Source of the DNA: Streptomyces sp. ISL-10
Lineage (GTDB): Bacteria > Actinomycetota > Actinomycetes > Streptomycetales > Streptomycetaceae
DNA length: 64,000 nt
Direction of reading: 5' to 3'
Assembly: GCF_018614575.1 (NCBI RefSeq)
Contig: NZ_JAGGOJ010000011.1
Coordinates: 248,001 to 312,000, forward strand
Within the stretch, counting starts at the first letter, position 1; each line of letters opens with the position of its first letter. The position numbers and the translations under genes are program-made. The notes under the pieces were generated by a model, which saw only the letters and a list, made by a program, of their open reading frames with translations, did not search any database and was not told the origin of the DNA. Of the stretch, positions 48,949 to 57,060 are shown in pieces.

Positions 48949-49160
48949 TGCTTGGAGCCTGTAGGCCCGTACCTCCACTGGGCGTTGGCGCGGTAACTGG
49001 TGCGAGCCGCGGCTGACTGCCGTGCCGCCCGTGGGTGGTTGGCGGGTACCGCCGCGAGCCGCGGTTGACTGCCGTAGCGCCACTGGGCTTTGGCACCGGT
49101 GCTGCTGCGAGTGGTGGCTGATTGCCCTGCCGGCACGGGGCGTTGGCGCGGCGCACTCCG
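48949..49160 (+). repeat. Four degenerate 52-53 bp tandem repeats
   Basis: Units beginning gcgagccgcgg(c/t)tgactgcc start at 49002, 49054 and 49107, and a partial unit precedes them (ccactgggcgttggcgcggtaactggt). Each unit ends in a ...ctgggcttggc... block. They fill the gap between the prim-pol gene and the convergent lipoprotein gene. No coding potential is apparent; they may be a structured or variable-number element. Confidence 0.6.
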
Positions 49161-49220
49161 CCCGCACGCTCGCGCGCATCGCACCCGGAGCGCCCAGCCC
49201 CGCGCCGTACGCCCGTGCCG

Positions 49221-50210
49221 CTACGAGCCCTTGGCCGCCGTCAGGCCCGTCAGTCTGCCCAGTATGTCCGGCTGGCCGCCGCCGCTGCCCACGGGCACCG
49301 TGACCACCTGGCTGGAGATCCGCTCCTTGGTGATCGTGGACTTCACCTCGCCGGTGAGCAGCGCCTTCACATCCGGGATGATTTTCAGCTTCACGCCCTC
49401 CGCAGCGGTCTGACGCTCGAAGTTTTTCACCGCGAAGAACACCAGCGCGCCGCCGTCCTGGGTGACGAGGCCCAGGGGCGCGAACGCACCGGTGTCCATG
49501 GGCTGGTCGATGTACTGGGTGGACATGCCCAGCACGGTGGCGTTCTTCTTGCGCATCTCGCGCCAGCCGGACGTGTGCGGTCCCGGCTTGAAGCGCTCGG
49601 GCGTGCCGCTCTGCAGGTACGAGGCGTAGTCCTCGCTCAGGTTGCGCGGGGCGACCGCGAGCGCGGCGTCGTCCGGCGCGACCGGTTCCGCGTAGCCGTC
49701 CTGGTCCCGCTTGAGGGCCGGAATCTCCTTCGGCGACATGATGGCCAGGTACGCGGCCTTCCATGTGTCGTCGACGCCGCTGCGCACGAAGACGACGAGC
49801 CAGCGGTTGTCCAGGTCGCCGCCGTTGTCGCGGTCGCGGTTGGAGTCCGTGTCCGCGAGGAACCAGCGCGGCCAGCCCGCCTTCTTGGGGATGACGTACT
49901 CGGCGTCCCCGAGTTCCAGCGGAATGTGTTGCGGATTGCCGTTCGGGAAGTTGACCTGCCGCGCCTTGAGGCCGGCCTGGTTGATCGCGCCGAGCGCCCC
50001 GGTGACGTGCTGCGCGTCGAGAGCGGGGTCGTAGGCCTTGTCGGCCTTGTTGTACGCCGCCGTGAAGCCGGCGAGCGCCTTCGCGGCCTCAGCCTCCGTC
50101 GCCGCCGGGACGACCTCCCGTTCCCCGTGCACCGTCACGCACGCGCTCGCCGTCAGGGACAGCACCACTGTCGCCGCGAGCCCCGTCGCCGCCCGACCCA
50201 GCCTTCTCAT
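49221..50210 (-). CDS. Hypothetical lipoprotein
   Basis: A 329-residue protein with a lipoprotein signal (MRRLGRAATGLAATVVLSLTASAC, lipobox TASAC, Cys at 24). The mature part (WLVVFVRSGVDDTWKAAYL, LVTQDGGALVFFAVKNFER, VTKERISSQVVTVPVG) belongs to a Streptomyces family of unknown function. Its first 122 bases overlap the 3' end of the iron permease gene in another frame, an unusually long overlap that argues for one transcript. The start ATG 50210 has only a weak ribosome site. Confidence 0.8.
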   Translation of the reverse strand: MRRLGRAATGLAATVVLSLTASACVTVHGEREVVPAATEAEAAKALAGFTAAYNKADKAYDPALDAQHVTGALGAINQAGLKARQVNFPNGNPQHIPLELGDAEYVIPKKAGWPRWFLADTDSNRDRDNGGDLDNRWLVVFVRSGVDDTWKAAYLAIMSPKEIPALKRDQDGYAEPVAPDDAALAVAPRNLSEDYASYLQSGTPERFKPGPHTSGWREMRKKNATVLGMSTQYIDQPMDTGAFAPLGLVTQDGGALVFFAVKNFERQTAAEGVKLKIIPDVKALLTGEVKSTITKERISSQVVTVPVGSGGGQPDILGRLTGLTAAKGS

Positions 50211-51060
50211 CGGTTGCCTTCTGCTCCTCGCCCCGCACTGACCGTCCGAACCCTACCGGGGCCAGGAACAGGCCGAGCGTCGGGACCAGATACAGGACCC
50301 ACACCGTGACCTGGAGGACGGTCGGGTTCGGGTGGAAGTTCAACACGCCCTTCAGCAGCGTCCCGTACCAGCTGTCCGGCGGGATCACGGCGCTGACGTC
50401 GAACGCTCTGTCCGCGAGGCCGTCCAGGAAACGGGCCTCCTGCAGATCGTGGACTCCCTGCGCGAGCACCCCCGCCGCCACGACGACGAGCATCCCGCCC
50501 GTCCAGGTGAAGAACGTCGCCAGGTTGATCCGCAGCACGCCGCGGCAGAACAGCCGGCTCAGCACCATGGCGGTGGCCAGGCCGAGCAGCACGAGGATCA
50601 GCGGGGCGCTGTTGCCGCCGCCGCTGTCGGTCGCGGCACGCACGGAGGCCCACACGAACAGCGCAGTCTCCAGTCCGTCGCGGCCCACTGCCAGGACTGC
50701 GGTGGCGACCAGCGCGGCCGTGCCCGTGCTCGGCGCCGCGTCCGGCCTTCCGTACGGCTCCGCCCGCAGGTTCTTCCGGGCCGTGCGCCGCATCCAGAAG
50801 ACCACCCAGGTCACCAGGCACACCGCGGCGATCGACAGCGAGCCGCCGAGCATTTCCTGCGCCTCGAACGTCAGCTCCTGCGAGCCGTATTCGAGCGCGA
50901 AGCCGAAGCCCAGCGAGAGGGCGACGGTGACCCCGATGCCCGTCCATATGGGGCGAAGGGCGTCGCGCCGACCGGTCCTCACGAGATACGCGACGAGGAT
51001 GGAGACGACGACGCTCGCCTCCAGGCCGGCACGCAGGCCGATCAGGTAGTTGCCGAACAC
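50089..51060 (-). CDS. efeU: FTR1/EfeU-type high-affinity iron permease
   Basis: A 323-residue, seven-TM protein. The start GTG 51060 (VFGNYLIGLRAGLEASVVV) has GGAAGGAC before it. Two family motifs are present in modified form: RAGLEASV in TM1 and GRDGLETALFVWAS in TM4, where REGLE is usual. The Glu residues that bind iron are retained, but the first Arg-Glu is Arg-Ala. EfeU imports ferric ions together with EfeO (cupredoxin/M75) and EfeB (peroxidase). Only a frameshifted scrap of EfeO remains upstream (51200-51330) and no EfeB is seen. The C-terminal 45 residues are a charged, Gly-rich extension. Confidence 0.88.
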   Translation of the reverse strand: MFGNYLIGLRAGLEASVVVSILVAYLVRTGRRDALRPIWTGIGVTVALSLGFGFALEYGSQELTFEAQEMLGGSLSIAAVCLVTWVVFWMRRTARKNLRAEPYGRPDAAPSTGTAALVATAVLAVGRDGLETALFVWASVRAATDSGGGNSAPLILVLLGLATAMVLSRLFCRGVLRINLATFFTWTGGMLVVVAAGVLAQGVHDLQEARFLDGLADRAFDVSAVIPPDSWYGTLLKGVLNFHPNPTVLQVTVWVLYLVPTLGLFLAPVGFGRSVRGEEQKATDEKAGSGGDGARGDSGAVPDGERVRDGARGTGGRPGGDGG

Positions 51061-51199
51061 GGCGGGTCCTTCCGGGAGTCCGGTTGACGAGGGTTCAGGA
51101 GAACGGCGCCCGGCCCCACCTGGTCCTGGTCCCGGACGCGCGGTGGGATCGCGAACAGAGCCGAACCTAGCCTGGGGTCTTGCCGCCGGTGGCCCCGGC

Positions 51200-51330
51200 C
51201 TAGTCGACGGTGCCGTCACCCGCCATGCCGGGCTTGCAGGAGCTCGTAGTCACCGGCCTTCACCTCGGTGGTGAGGGTGGCGTTGGCACCAGGGCCGATG
51301 TGCTCGCGCCCGGTGACGATGCGGCCGCCG
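51200..51330 (-). pseudogene. EfeO cupredoxin-domain remnant
   Basis: On the minus strand GRIVTGREHIGPGANATLTT and VKAGDYEL are followed, after a one-base frameshift, by CKPGMAGDGTVD and a TAG. This is the copper-binding loop of EfeO (ENIGPG...GTY..ACKPGMVGDGI). About 45 residues remain of over 370, and the M75 domain is absent. It lies directly upstream of the efeU-like gene in the same direction, as in efeUOB loci, so it is the stump of an original efeO. Confidence 0.65.
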
Positions 51331-51471
51331 GGAGGAGGATGTGCCCAGGCGGGGCCCGTTGGACGGGTCGAGCAGCGGCCGAGCGGGTACTTCCCGCCTC
51401 GGCCCGCCGTGCTGCGGGCCGCCTCGCCGCCGGCGCCGGTGCTCCGTCGTCCGGGGTGCTTGAATGCCCGG

Positions 51472-52260
51472 GTGAACGAACGCGACGTGCTCGACGTGCT
51501 CCAGGTCTTCTGTGCCGGTGACGGCCGGTTCGGCAACACCCTCGGTGTCGTACGCGACGGACGCCGCTTCCCGGACCGGGCGTCCCGCCAGGCGCTCGCG
51601 GCGGAACTCGGGTACGGCGAGACCGTCTTCGTCGACGACCCCGAGCGCGGGGTCGTCGACATCTACACCCCGGGCCTGCACCCGGCGTTCGCCGGGCATT
51701 CCCTCGTCGGGGCGGCCTGGCTGCTGGACCTCGAAGCCGTCCACCCGCCGGCCGGCGAGGTGTGGGCGCGCCACGACGGCGAGTTCACCTGGATCACCGC
51801 GCGCGCCGCATGGTCGCCGCCGCGGCAGCTGGTGCGGTACGCCTCTCCCGCCGAGGTCGACGCCCTGCCCGGGCCGCCGCCCGGTGAGGGCGGGCTGTAC
51901 GCCTGGGCCTGGGAGGACGAGGCGGCCGGCCGGGTACGGGCGCGTGCGTTCTCCCGGCGGGACGACGGGATCGTGGAGGACGAGGCGACCGGTGCGGCGG
52001 CCCTGCTGCTCACCGACCGGCTGGGCCGGGCCCTGAACATCACCCAGGGCCGGGGCTCGCAGATCCTCACCGCGCCCGGCCCGGACGGCATCGTCGAGAT
52101 CGGCGGACGCGTACGCCTCGCGAAGGCGGCGGCCGACACGGGGCCTGCGGCCGAGTCCGAGTCCGTGAGCGGGAGGGGCACCCGTATCGCGCCGCTGCGA
52201 CGCGACGCGAGGCCGCCCCGCCTGCCGCACGCGGTGACGATGCCGGGGCTCACGGGCTGA
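51472..52260 (+). CDS. PhzF family epimerase/isomerase-like protein
   Basis: A 262-residue PhzF/DapF-fold protein. The conserved opening is VLQVFCAGDGRFGNTLGVV (the Gly-Asn loop), with TPGLHPAFAGHSLVGAAWLL in the first half and EDEATGAAALLLTDRLGR plus ITQGRGSQILT in the second, the paired PhzF signatures. The family has few known reactions (PhzF isomerises a dihydro-anthranilate derivative), and this protein is not in a phenazine cluster, so its substrate is unknown. Start GTG 51472; the C-terminal 45 residues are a basic tail. Confidence 0.87.
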   Translation: MNERDVLDVLQVFCAGDGRFGNTLGVVRDGRRFPDRASRQALAAELGYGETVFVDDPERGVVDIYTPGLHPAFAGHSLVGAAWLLDLEAVHPPAGEVWARHDGEFTWITARAAWSPPRQLVRYASPAEVDALPGPPPGEGGLYAWAWEDEAAGRVRARAFSRRDDGIVEDEATGAAALLLTDRLGRALNITQGRGSQILTAPGPDGIVEIGGRVRLAKAAADTGPAAESESVSGRGTRIAPLRRDARPPRLPHAVTMPGLTG

Positions 52261-52304
52261 GCGGACGGGGCCCGGGCGTCGCCCCGGGCCGACCGGCCCG
52301 TGCT

Positions 52305-52462
52305 CGGGCGCGGCGCGGACGGGCCATACGCTCCCCGGGCGCAGGCGCGGACCGGGCCATGCGCTTTCCGGGCGCCCGGAGCCCCGTGCTCACGCGAGGC
52401 TCGGCGCGGACGGGCCACACGCGCCCCGGGCGCAGGCACCGAGCGGGCCATGCGCGCTCCGG
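52305..52462. repeat. Degenerate ~34-bp intergenic repeats
   Basis: Three to four copies of a block like gcgcggacgggccatacg followed by ctccccgggcgcaggc lie between the PhzF gene and the convergent heme oxygenase gene. Non-coding; the function is unknown. Confidence 0.5.
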
Positions 52463-52463
52463 G

Positions 52464-53123
52464 CTACGCGCTGGCCGGAAACTCCGCGCCCAGCTCGTGG
52501 AACACCGCGCTGTTGAAGTCGAACGCCCGCCTGCACTCGTCGACGATCCGCTGCTTCTCCAGGTCGTCGGCGTTCACTGCGTCCAGCAGCTCGCGGTAGG
52601 CCCGCTTGAACGCCGCGGGGTTGGGGATCTCCTCGAAGACGTAGAACCGCACGCCGTCGCCCTTGCGGGCGAAGCCCCACGTCTTCTCCGCCCGGTCACG
52701 GATGATCTGCCCGCCGGACAGGTCTCCGAGGTAGCGCGTGTAGTGGTGGGCGACATAACCGGCCGCCCAGTCGCGGGCGCACTCGGCGACCCGTGCGGCG
52801 TACGCGGCGGTCGCCGGCAGCGCGGTGAGGCCCGAGCGCCACTGCGGACCTCGCAGGTGGGCGAGATCGCGCTCCAGCTCCGGCGTGCGCATCAGCTCGG
52901 GCCGGACGAAGGGCCCCGCGACCGGATCGTCCCGCAGCGTCCCGGCCGTGTCCTCCAGCGCCCGGTAGACGAACCACAGCTGCTCGGTGTAGCGCGCGTA
53001 CGCCGCCACACCGAGCCGGCCGGCCAGCAGGCCGCTCATGAAGGAGGAGGTCTCGGCCCGGGTGTGCTGCTCGTGCGAGGCCGTGCGGATCAGCGTCGAG
53101 AAGGGCGTGCCGGTTGCGTCCAA
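52464..53123 (-). CDS. Biliverdin-producing heme oxygenase
   Basis: A 219-residue enzyme of the HO-1/HmuO family. The proximal-His helix reads FSTLIRTASHEQHTRAETSSF, the distal helix with its Gly kink YLGDLSGGQIIRDRAEKTWG, and the family end FDFNSAVFHELG. It opens heme to biliverdin, CO and iron with electrons from a reductase, and so frees iron from host or environmental heme. A perfect iron box stands 60 bases upstream, so it is derepressed under iron starvation. There is no heme transporter gene next to it. Confidence 0.94.
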   Translation of the reverse strand: MDATGTPFSTLIRTASHEQHTRAETSSFMSGLLAGRLGVAAYARYTEQLWFVYRALEDTAGTLRDDPVAGPFVRPELMRTPELERDLAHLRGPQWRSGLTALPATAAYAARVAECARDWAAGYVAHHYTRYLGDLSGGQIIRDRAEKTWGFARKGDGVRFYVFEEIPNPAAFKRAYRELLDAVNADDLEKQRIVDECRRAFDFNSAVFHELGAEFPASA

Positions 53124-53182
53124 GGCGGGCCTCCAGGGGCGAAGGAAACGGAAACAGGGCCGTTGCCACGACCGATCCTTCT

Positions 53183-53200
53183 ACTTAGGCTTACCTAAGT
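53183..53200 (-). promoter_or_regulatory. Iron box (DmdR/IdeR operator) before heme oxygenase
   Basis: ACTTAGGCTTACCTAAGT is a near-perfect dyad matching the TTAGG-TTANNCTAA type consensus, 60 bases before the heme oxygenase ATG. Confidence 0.85.
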
Positions 53201-53249
53201 CAACCTGTTCCCGACGTCCTGTCGGTAAAAACGCTACCCGCCCGGCCGG

Positions 53250-54107
53250 TCACGGCAACGTGAGAATCTCCGCGCCCGTGTCCGTCACCACCAGCGTGTG
53301 CTCGAACTGCGCCGTGCGCTTGCGGTCCTTCGTGACGACCGTCCAGCCGTCCGCCCACATGTCGTACTCGTACGTGCCGAGCGTCAGCATCGGCTCGATG
53401 GTGAACGTCATTCCCGGCTGGATGACCGTGGTCGCGTGCGCCGCGTCGTAGTGCGGGACGATCAGCCCGGAGTGGAAGGACGAGTTGATGCCGTGCCCGG
53501 TGAAGTCACGGACCACGCCGTAGCCGAAGCGCTTGGCGTACGACTCGATGACCCGGCCGATGACATTGATCTGCCGGCCCGGCTTGACCGCCTTGATGGC
53601 GCGGTTGAGCGACTCCCTGGTCCGCTCCACCAGCAGCCGCGACTCCTCGTCGACGTCACCGCACAGATAGGTGGCGTTGTTGTCGCCGTGCACGCCGTTG
53701 ATGTACGCGGTCACGTCCAGGTTCACGATGTCGCCGTCGCGCAGGACGGTGGAGTCGGGGATCCCGTGGCAGATCACCTCGTTGACCGAGGAGCACAACG
53801 ACTTGGGGAAACCGCGGTAGCCGAGCGTCGACGGGTACGCACCGTGGTCGCACATGAACTCGTGGGCGACGCGGTCGAGTTCGTCCGTCGTCACGCCGGG
53901 GGAGATGTGCTTGGCGGCCTCCTCCATCGCCTGTGCGGCGATGCGCCCCGCGATGCGCATCCGCTCGATGGTGTCGGAGTCCTGGACCTCGGGCCCGGTG
54001 TACGGGGTCGGGGAGGGCTTCCCGACGTACTCGGGACGAGCGATGGAGGCGGGGACGGAACGGGTGGGGGAGACCACCCCGGGAACGAGCAGCGACTGGC
54101 CAGACAT
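53250..54107 (-). CDS. map: Type I methionine aminopeptidase
   Basis: A 285-residue enzyme that removes N-terminal Met from nascent proteins. All five metal ligands are visible: Asp in [19 protein letters not shown] (two), His in [13 protein letters not shown], Glu in [12 protein letters not shown] and Glu in [10 protein letters not shown]. The substrate-pocket His is in VICHGIPDS. The ~40-residue N-terminal extension with PxxP-like segments ([16 protein letters not shown]) is typical of the long actinobacterial MetAP form that may dock on the ribosome. The start ATG 54107 was chosen for that extension. A single gene. Confidence 0.95.
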   Translation of the reverse strand: MSGQSLLVPGVVSPTRSVPASIARPEYVGKPSPTPYTGPEVQDSDTIERMRIAGRIAAQAMEEAAKHISPGVTTDELDRVAHEFMCDHGAYPSTLGYRGFPKSLCSSVNEVICHGIPDSTVLRDGDIVNLDVTAYINGVHGDNNATYLCGDVDEESRLLVERTRESLNRAIKAVKPGRQINVIGRVIESYAKRFGYGVVRDFTGHGINSSFHSGLIVPHYDAAHATTVIQPGMTFTIEPMLTLGTYEYDMWADGWTVVTKDRKRTAQFEHTLVVTDTGAEILTLP

Positions 54108-54196
54108 GCCGCGAGTCTAACCGCGGGGTCCCTGTCGGCCGCCGGGCGTAGGCACAGGCCCATGGGGCAGCATGGCCCTGGAGGAAGGAGCCGACG

Positions 54197-54424
54197 ATGG
54201 CCCTGTTCAAGAAGCGCACGGTGGGCAGACCGGGCGAGTGGTACTACTGCCTGCAGCACCAGAAGGTCGAGGAAGGCCCGGAGTGCCCGGCGAAGGACCG
54301 CTTCGGGCCGTACACGACCCGCACGGAGGCGGAACACGCGATGGAGACCGCGCGTGAGCGGAACCTCGAGTGGGAGAACGACCCCCGGTGGCACGACGGG
54401 GCGTCGCGCCCCGAGGGGGAGTAG
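54197..54424 (+). CDS. Small conserved actinobacterial protein
   Basis: A 75-residue soluble protein beginning ALFKKRTVGRPGEWYYCLQH and containing KVEEGPECPAKDRFGPYTTRTEAEHAM, a layout found in many Streptomyces genomes next to housekeeping genes, often with the ending WENDPRW. Cys 18 and Cys 29 could bind metal with the neighbouring His. GAGGAAGGAG lies close before the ATG. The function is unknown. Confidence 0.85.
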   Translation: MALFKKRTVGRPGEWYYCLQHQKVEEGPECPAKDRFGPYTTRTEAEHAMETARERNLEWENDPRWHDGASRPEGE

Positions 54425-54449
54425 CCGGGAGGCGGGGGTGCGGCCCCGG

Positions 54450-55727
54450 CTACACCCCCGCCGCCTCCTTCTGTGCCCGCCGGCGCACCGCGTCCTCGTC
54501 CGTCTCGCAGTCGTACGTCACGAGCTTCGGCAGCACCGCCGCCAGCACGCCCACGGACACCACGCACGCCAGACCGCCGGCCCAGATCGCGGGCCGCGTG
54601 CCCGTCCAGCCCGCCATCGCCCCCGCGCGGACCTGACCCAGCTGAGGGCCGACGCTGTACGAGAGCACCTCGATGCCCGCGAGCCGGCCGCGCAGCTCCT
54701 CGGGGATCGTCTGGTTCCAGATCGTCGAGCGGCCGAGCCCGCTCAGCATGTCGCCCGCCCCCGCGAACGCCAGGCACAGCAGCACCAGCCACACATTGCC
54801 GAACCAGCCCGCCGCGGAGATCGCCAGCCCCCAGCCCGCCGCGCCGAACACCACGAACAACCCGTGCCGCCGTACACGCGACGTCCAGCCACTGGTCAGG
54901 CTGAGCAGCACGGAACCGACCGAGCCCGCCGCATACATCAGTCCCAGCGACCACTCGGCGTCCAGGTCGTCGGCGAGGAAGGGGAAGATCGTGTTCGGGA
55001 ACGCGAAGAACATCGCCGCCAGGTCGATCGCGTACGTCCCCAGCAGCACCGGCCTGCTCCACGCGTACGTGGCGCCCTCCGCGATGCCCCGCAGCGAGGG
55101 CTTCTCGGCGTCGTGCGCGGGGGGAGCCGGGGCGAGCCGCAGGCAGAGCAGCACGGAGACGCCGAACCCGGCGATGGTGATGCCGTACGCCGTGGCATGC
55201 CCCGCGTACGCCACGACCACGCCCGCCAGCGCCGGGCCCGCGATCGCGCCGAGCTGCCAGCGCAGGGCGTTCAGCGCGGCGGCCGCGGTGAGCTGGTCGT
55301 GCGGCACGATACGGGCCATCAGCGAGTCCAGTGCCGGGCGCTGCAGTCCGGCGAGTGCCGAGACACCGGCCGCGACGACGTACAGCGGCCACAGCATGGG
55401 CTCCGGCAGCATCGCGTTGACCAGCAGCACCACGGCGAGCAGTCCGAGGGCGGCCTCGGTGCCGAGGATGAGCCTGCGCCGGTCGACCGCGTCGGCGAGC
55501 GCCCCTCCGTACAGCCCGAACACGACCAGCGGCACGAGCTCGACCGCGCCCATGGCCCCGACCGCGAGCGGAGAGCCGGTGAGGTCCTTGATCTGCAGCG
55601 GCAGCGCGATCATCGCCATGAAGCTGCCGAAGTAGGTGACCAGCCCCTGGACCCACAGCAGCCGGAAGTCGGCCGAGGACCGCCAGGGCGAGAGATCGGG
55701 CAGCACCGCGGAGAGCTTGGAGGTCAC
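54450..55727 (-). CDS. MFS exporter, EntS-like (DHA3) family
   Basis: A 425-residue, 12-TM transporter. It starts at 55727 with a cytoplasmic N-terminus (LSAVLPDLSPWRSSADFRLLW), typical of the MFS_3/EntS group, then TM1 VQGLVTYFGSFMAMIALPLQ and ALADAVDRRRLILG (motif A). The late region has LSGLGRSTIWNQTIPEELRGRLAGIE, a DHA3 signature. EntS exports enterobactin; homologues also export macrolides. No siderophore biosynthesis genes are present in the window, so the substrate is open. It is convergent with the small gene at 54197. Confidence 0.88.
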   Translation of the reverse strand: MTSKLSAVLPDLSPWRSSADFRLLWVQGLVTYFGSFMAMIALPLQIKDLTGSPLAVGAMGAVELVPLVVFGLYGGALADAVDRRRLILGTEAALGLLAVVLLVNAMLPEPMLWPLYVVAAGVSALAGLQRPALDSLMARIVPHDQLTAAAALNALRWQLGAIAGPALAGVVVAYAGHATAYGITIAGFGVSVLLCLRLAPAPPAHDAEKPSLRGIAEGATYAWSRPVLLGTYAIDLAAMFFAFPNTIFPFLADDLDAEWSLGLMYAAGSVGSVLLSLTSGWTSRVRRHGLFVVFGAAGWGLAISAAGWFGNVWLVLLCLAFAGAGDMLSGLGRSTIWNQTIPEELRGRLAGIEVLSYSVGPQLGQVRAGAMAGWTGTRPAIWAGGLACVVSVGVLAAVLPKLVTYDCETDEDAVRRRAQKEAAGV

Positions 55728-56344
55728 GGGCGACCATGGTCGACGCCCCTGACGGTCGCCGGCAACCGATTTACCTCCGGCGGGGGGCGCCGGAAGGCGC
55801 GGACCGATCGGCGCCCCGCGAGGAGCGGGGCGTGGGTGCCGGCTGCCCGGGGCTGCAACCGGGCAACGCCCGGCCCGGGCGGGTGTCCCGGACCGGGGTG
55901 GCCCCCGGCCCCGGGCCCCGAGTCGACGGAGCGCGTCGCCGCCTGGCGGGGGCTGGAGTCGCGGGCAGGGCGGCCGGTCCGCTCGACCGGGCGCGGAGTC
56001 GCGGGCAGGGCGTCCGGTCCGCTCGACCGGGCGCGGTGGGCGGCCGCGCGAGCGCGTCCCCGGCCCGGCATGCCGGGAGGCGTGGGGGTGTCAGCGGGGC
56101 GTGGGTGTCGGCTGCCCGGGGTTGCAACCGGGCAACGCCCGGCCGGGCGGGTGTCCCGGACCGGGGTGGCCCCCGGCCCCGGGCCCCCGAGTCGACGGAG
56201 CGCGTCGCCGCCTGGCGGGGACGGAGTCGTGGGCAGGGCGGCCCGGCCCGGGCGGGCCCCGGGCCCCGAGTCGTCGCCAGGGCGTCCGCGGAGCTGTGAG
56301 CGGGGTGGGCGGCCGCAAACCGGAGCGCCGCCCGGCCCGCCCTG
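55728..56344. other. Repeat-filled intergenic region
   Basis: It consists mostly of two related blocks (55825-55951 and 56094-56221) and shorter reiterations of gagtcgcgggcagggcg and ccggtccgctcgaccgggcg. No gene was recognised on either strand, although several long frames are open because of the base composition. Confidence 0.6.
55825..56221. repeat. Two direct copies of a ~127-bp intergenic repeat
   Basis: Copies start gcggggcgtgggtg(c/t)cggctg at 55825 and 56094, run through tgcccgggg(c/t)tgcaaccgggca, which forms a hairpin, and end near cgccgcctggcggggg. They differ at only a few positions. The spacing is 269 bases. They could be a mobile non-coding repeat family or a duplicated terminator. 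Confidence 0.7.
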
Positions 56345-56965
56345 CTACCAGCGGGTCGGTGGGGGCTCCGTCAGCTGGTCCGCCAGCCGCGACAGCCGGT
56401 CGCGGAAGCGCAGCCGCCCCCGCCGTACCGGCACGCTGTTCTCCCCGGCCGCGGCGCTCACCAGGTGCTGCACCATGTCGATGTCGATCTCGGCCGCCGG
56501 GCCCTCCGGCTCCGCCGCCGGCACCGTCAGCGCCTCGTGCGCCAGGCCGTGCACCTCCGGTTCGCCACCGTCGAGCGCCAGCACCGTCGCACCCGCCCGT
56601 CGGGCGTCGTGCACCCGCTCCAGCAGGTCGGCGCCCGGCAGCTCCGGCGCCACGACCAGCAGCGTCTCCCCGCGGCCGGCCGCCTCCAGCCTGCCGAGAC
56701 CGACGGCCAGGTGAACCGGGTCGCCGGAGCGCACCCGGTGGCGTACGAGGGTCGGTTCCAGCTCGCGCAGACCCGACCAGGCGGCCTCGTCCACCAGGTG
56801 CGCGGCCAGATGCCACGGCTCGTACTCCCGCGTCCCCACCAGCAGCAGCCCGCCGCCCCGCCGCACCGCACAGGCGCGCATCACCCCGGCGAAGTGCCGG
56901 GTCGCGGCCGGCCACTCGGTACCCGCGAGGACTTCGCGCAGCAGCGCGACGCGTACGGCATCCAT
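56345..56965 (-). CDS. Hypothetical SIS-like/Rossmann protein
   Basis: A 206-residue protein starting at 56965 (MDAVRVALLREVLAGTEWPA). The pattern ETLLVVAPELPGADLLERV then ARRAGATVLALDGGEPEVHG and LAHEALTVPAAEP resembles SIS sugar-isomerase-type folds (strand, Ser/Asp turn, helix, RxxGAxVLALT). The ligand Ser/Thr residues are not conserved, so it may not be catalytic. It is widespread in Streptomyces next to npdG. It diverges from the F420 reductase gene, with 95 bases between the starts. Confidence 0.65.
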   Translation of the reverse strand: MDAVRVALLREVLAGTEWPAATRHFAGVMRACAVRRGGGLLLVGTREYEPWHLAAHLVDEAAWSGLRELEPTLVRHRVRSGDPVHLAVGLGRLEAAGRGETLLVVAPELPGADLLERVHDARRAGATVLALDGGEPEVHGLAHEALTVPAAEPEGPAAEIDIDMVQHLVSAAAGENSVPVRRGRLRFRDRLSRLADQLTEPPPTRW

Positions 56966-57060
56966 GGAGCGGCATCCTGCACCACGGAGCCGCGGCCGCG
57001 GGCGGGGTCCAGGCAGGCTCACCCGTTCGGGAGCCGCGTACCAGGAAGTAGGGTCGGCCC

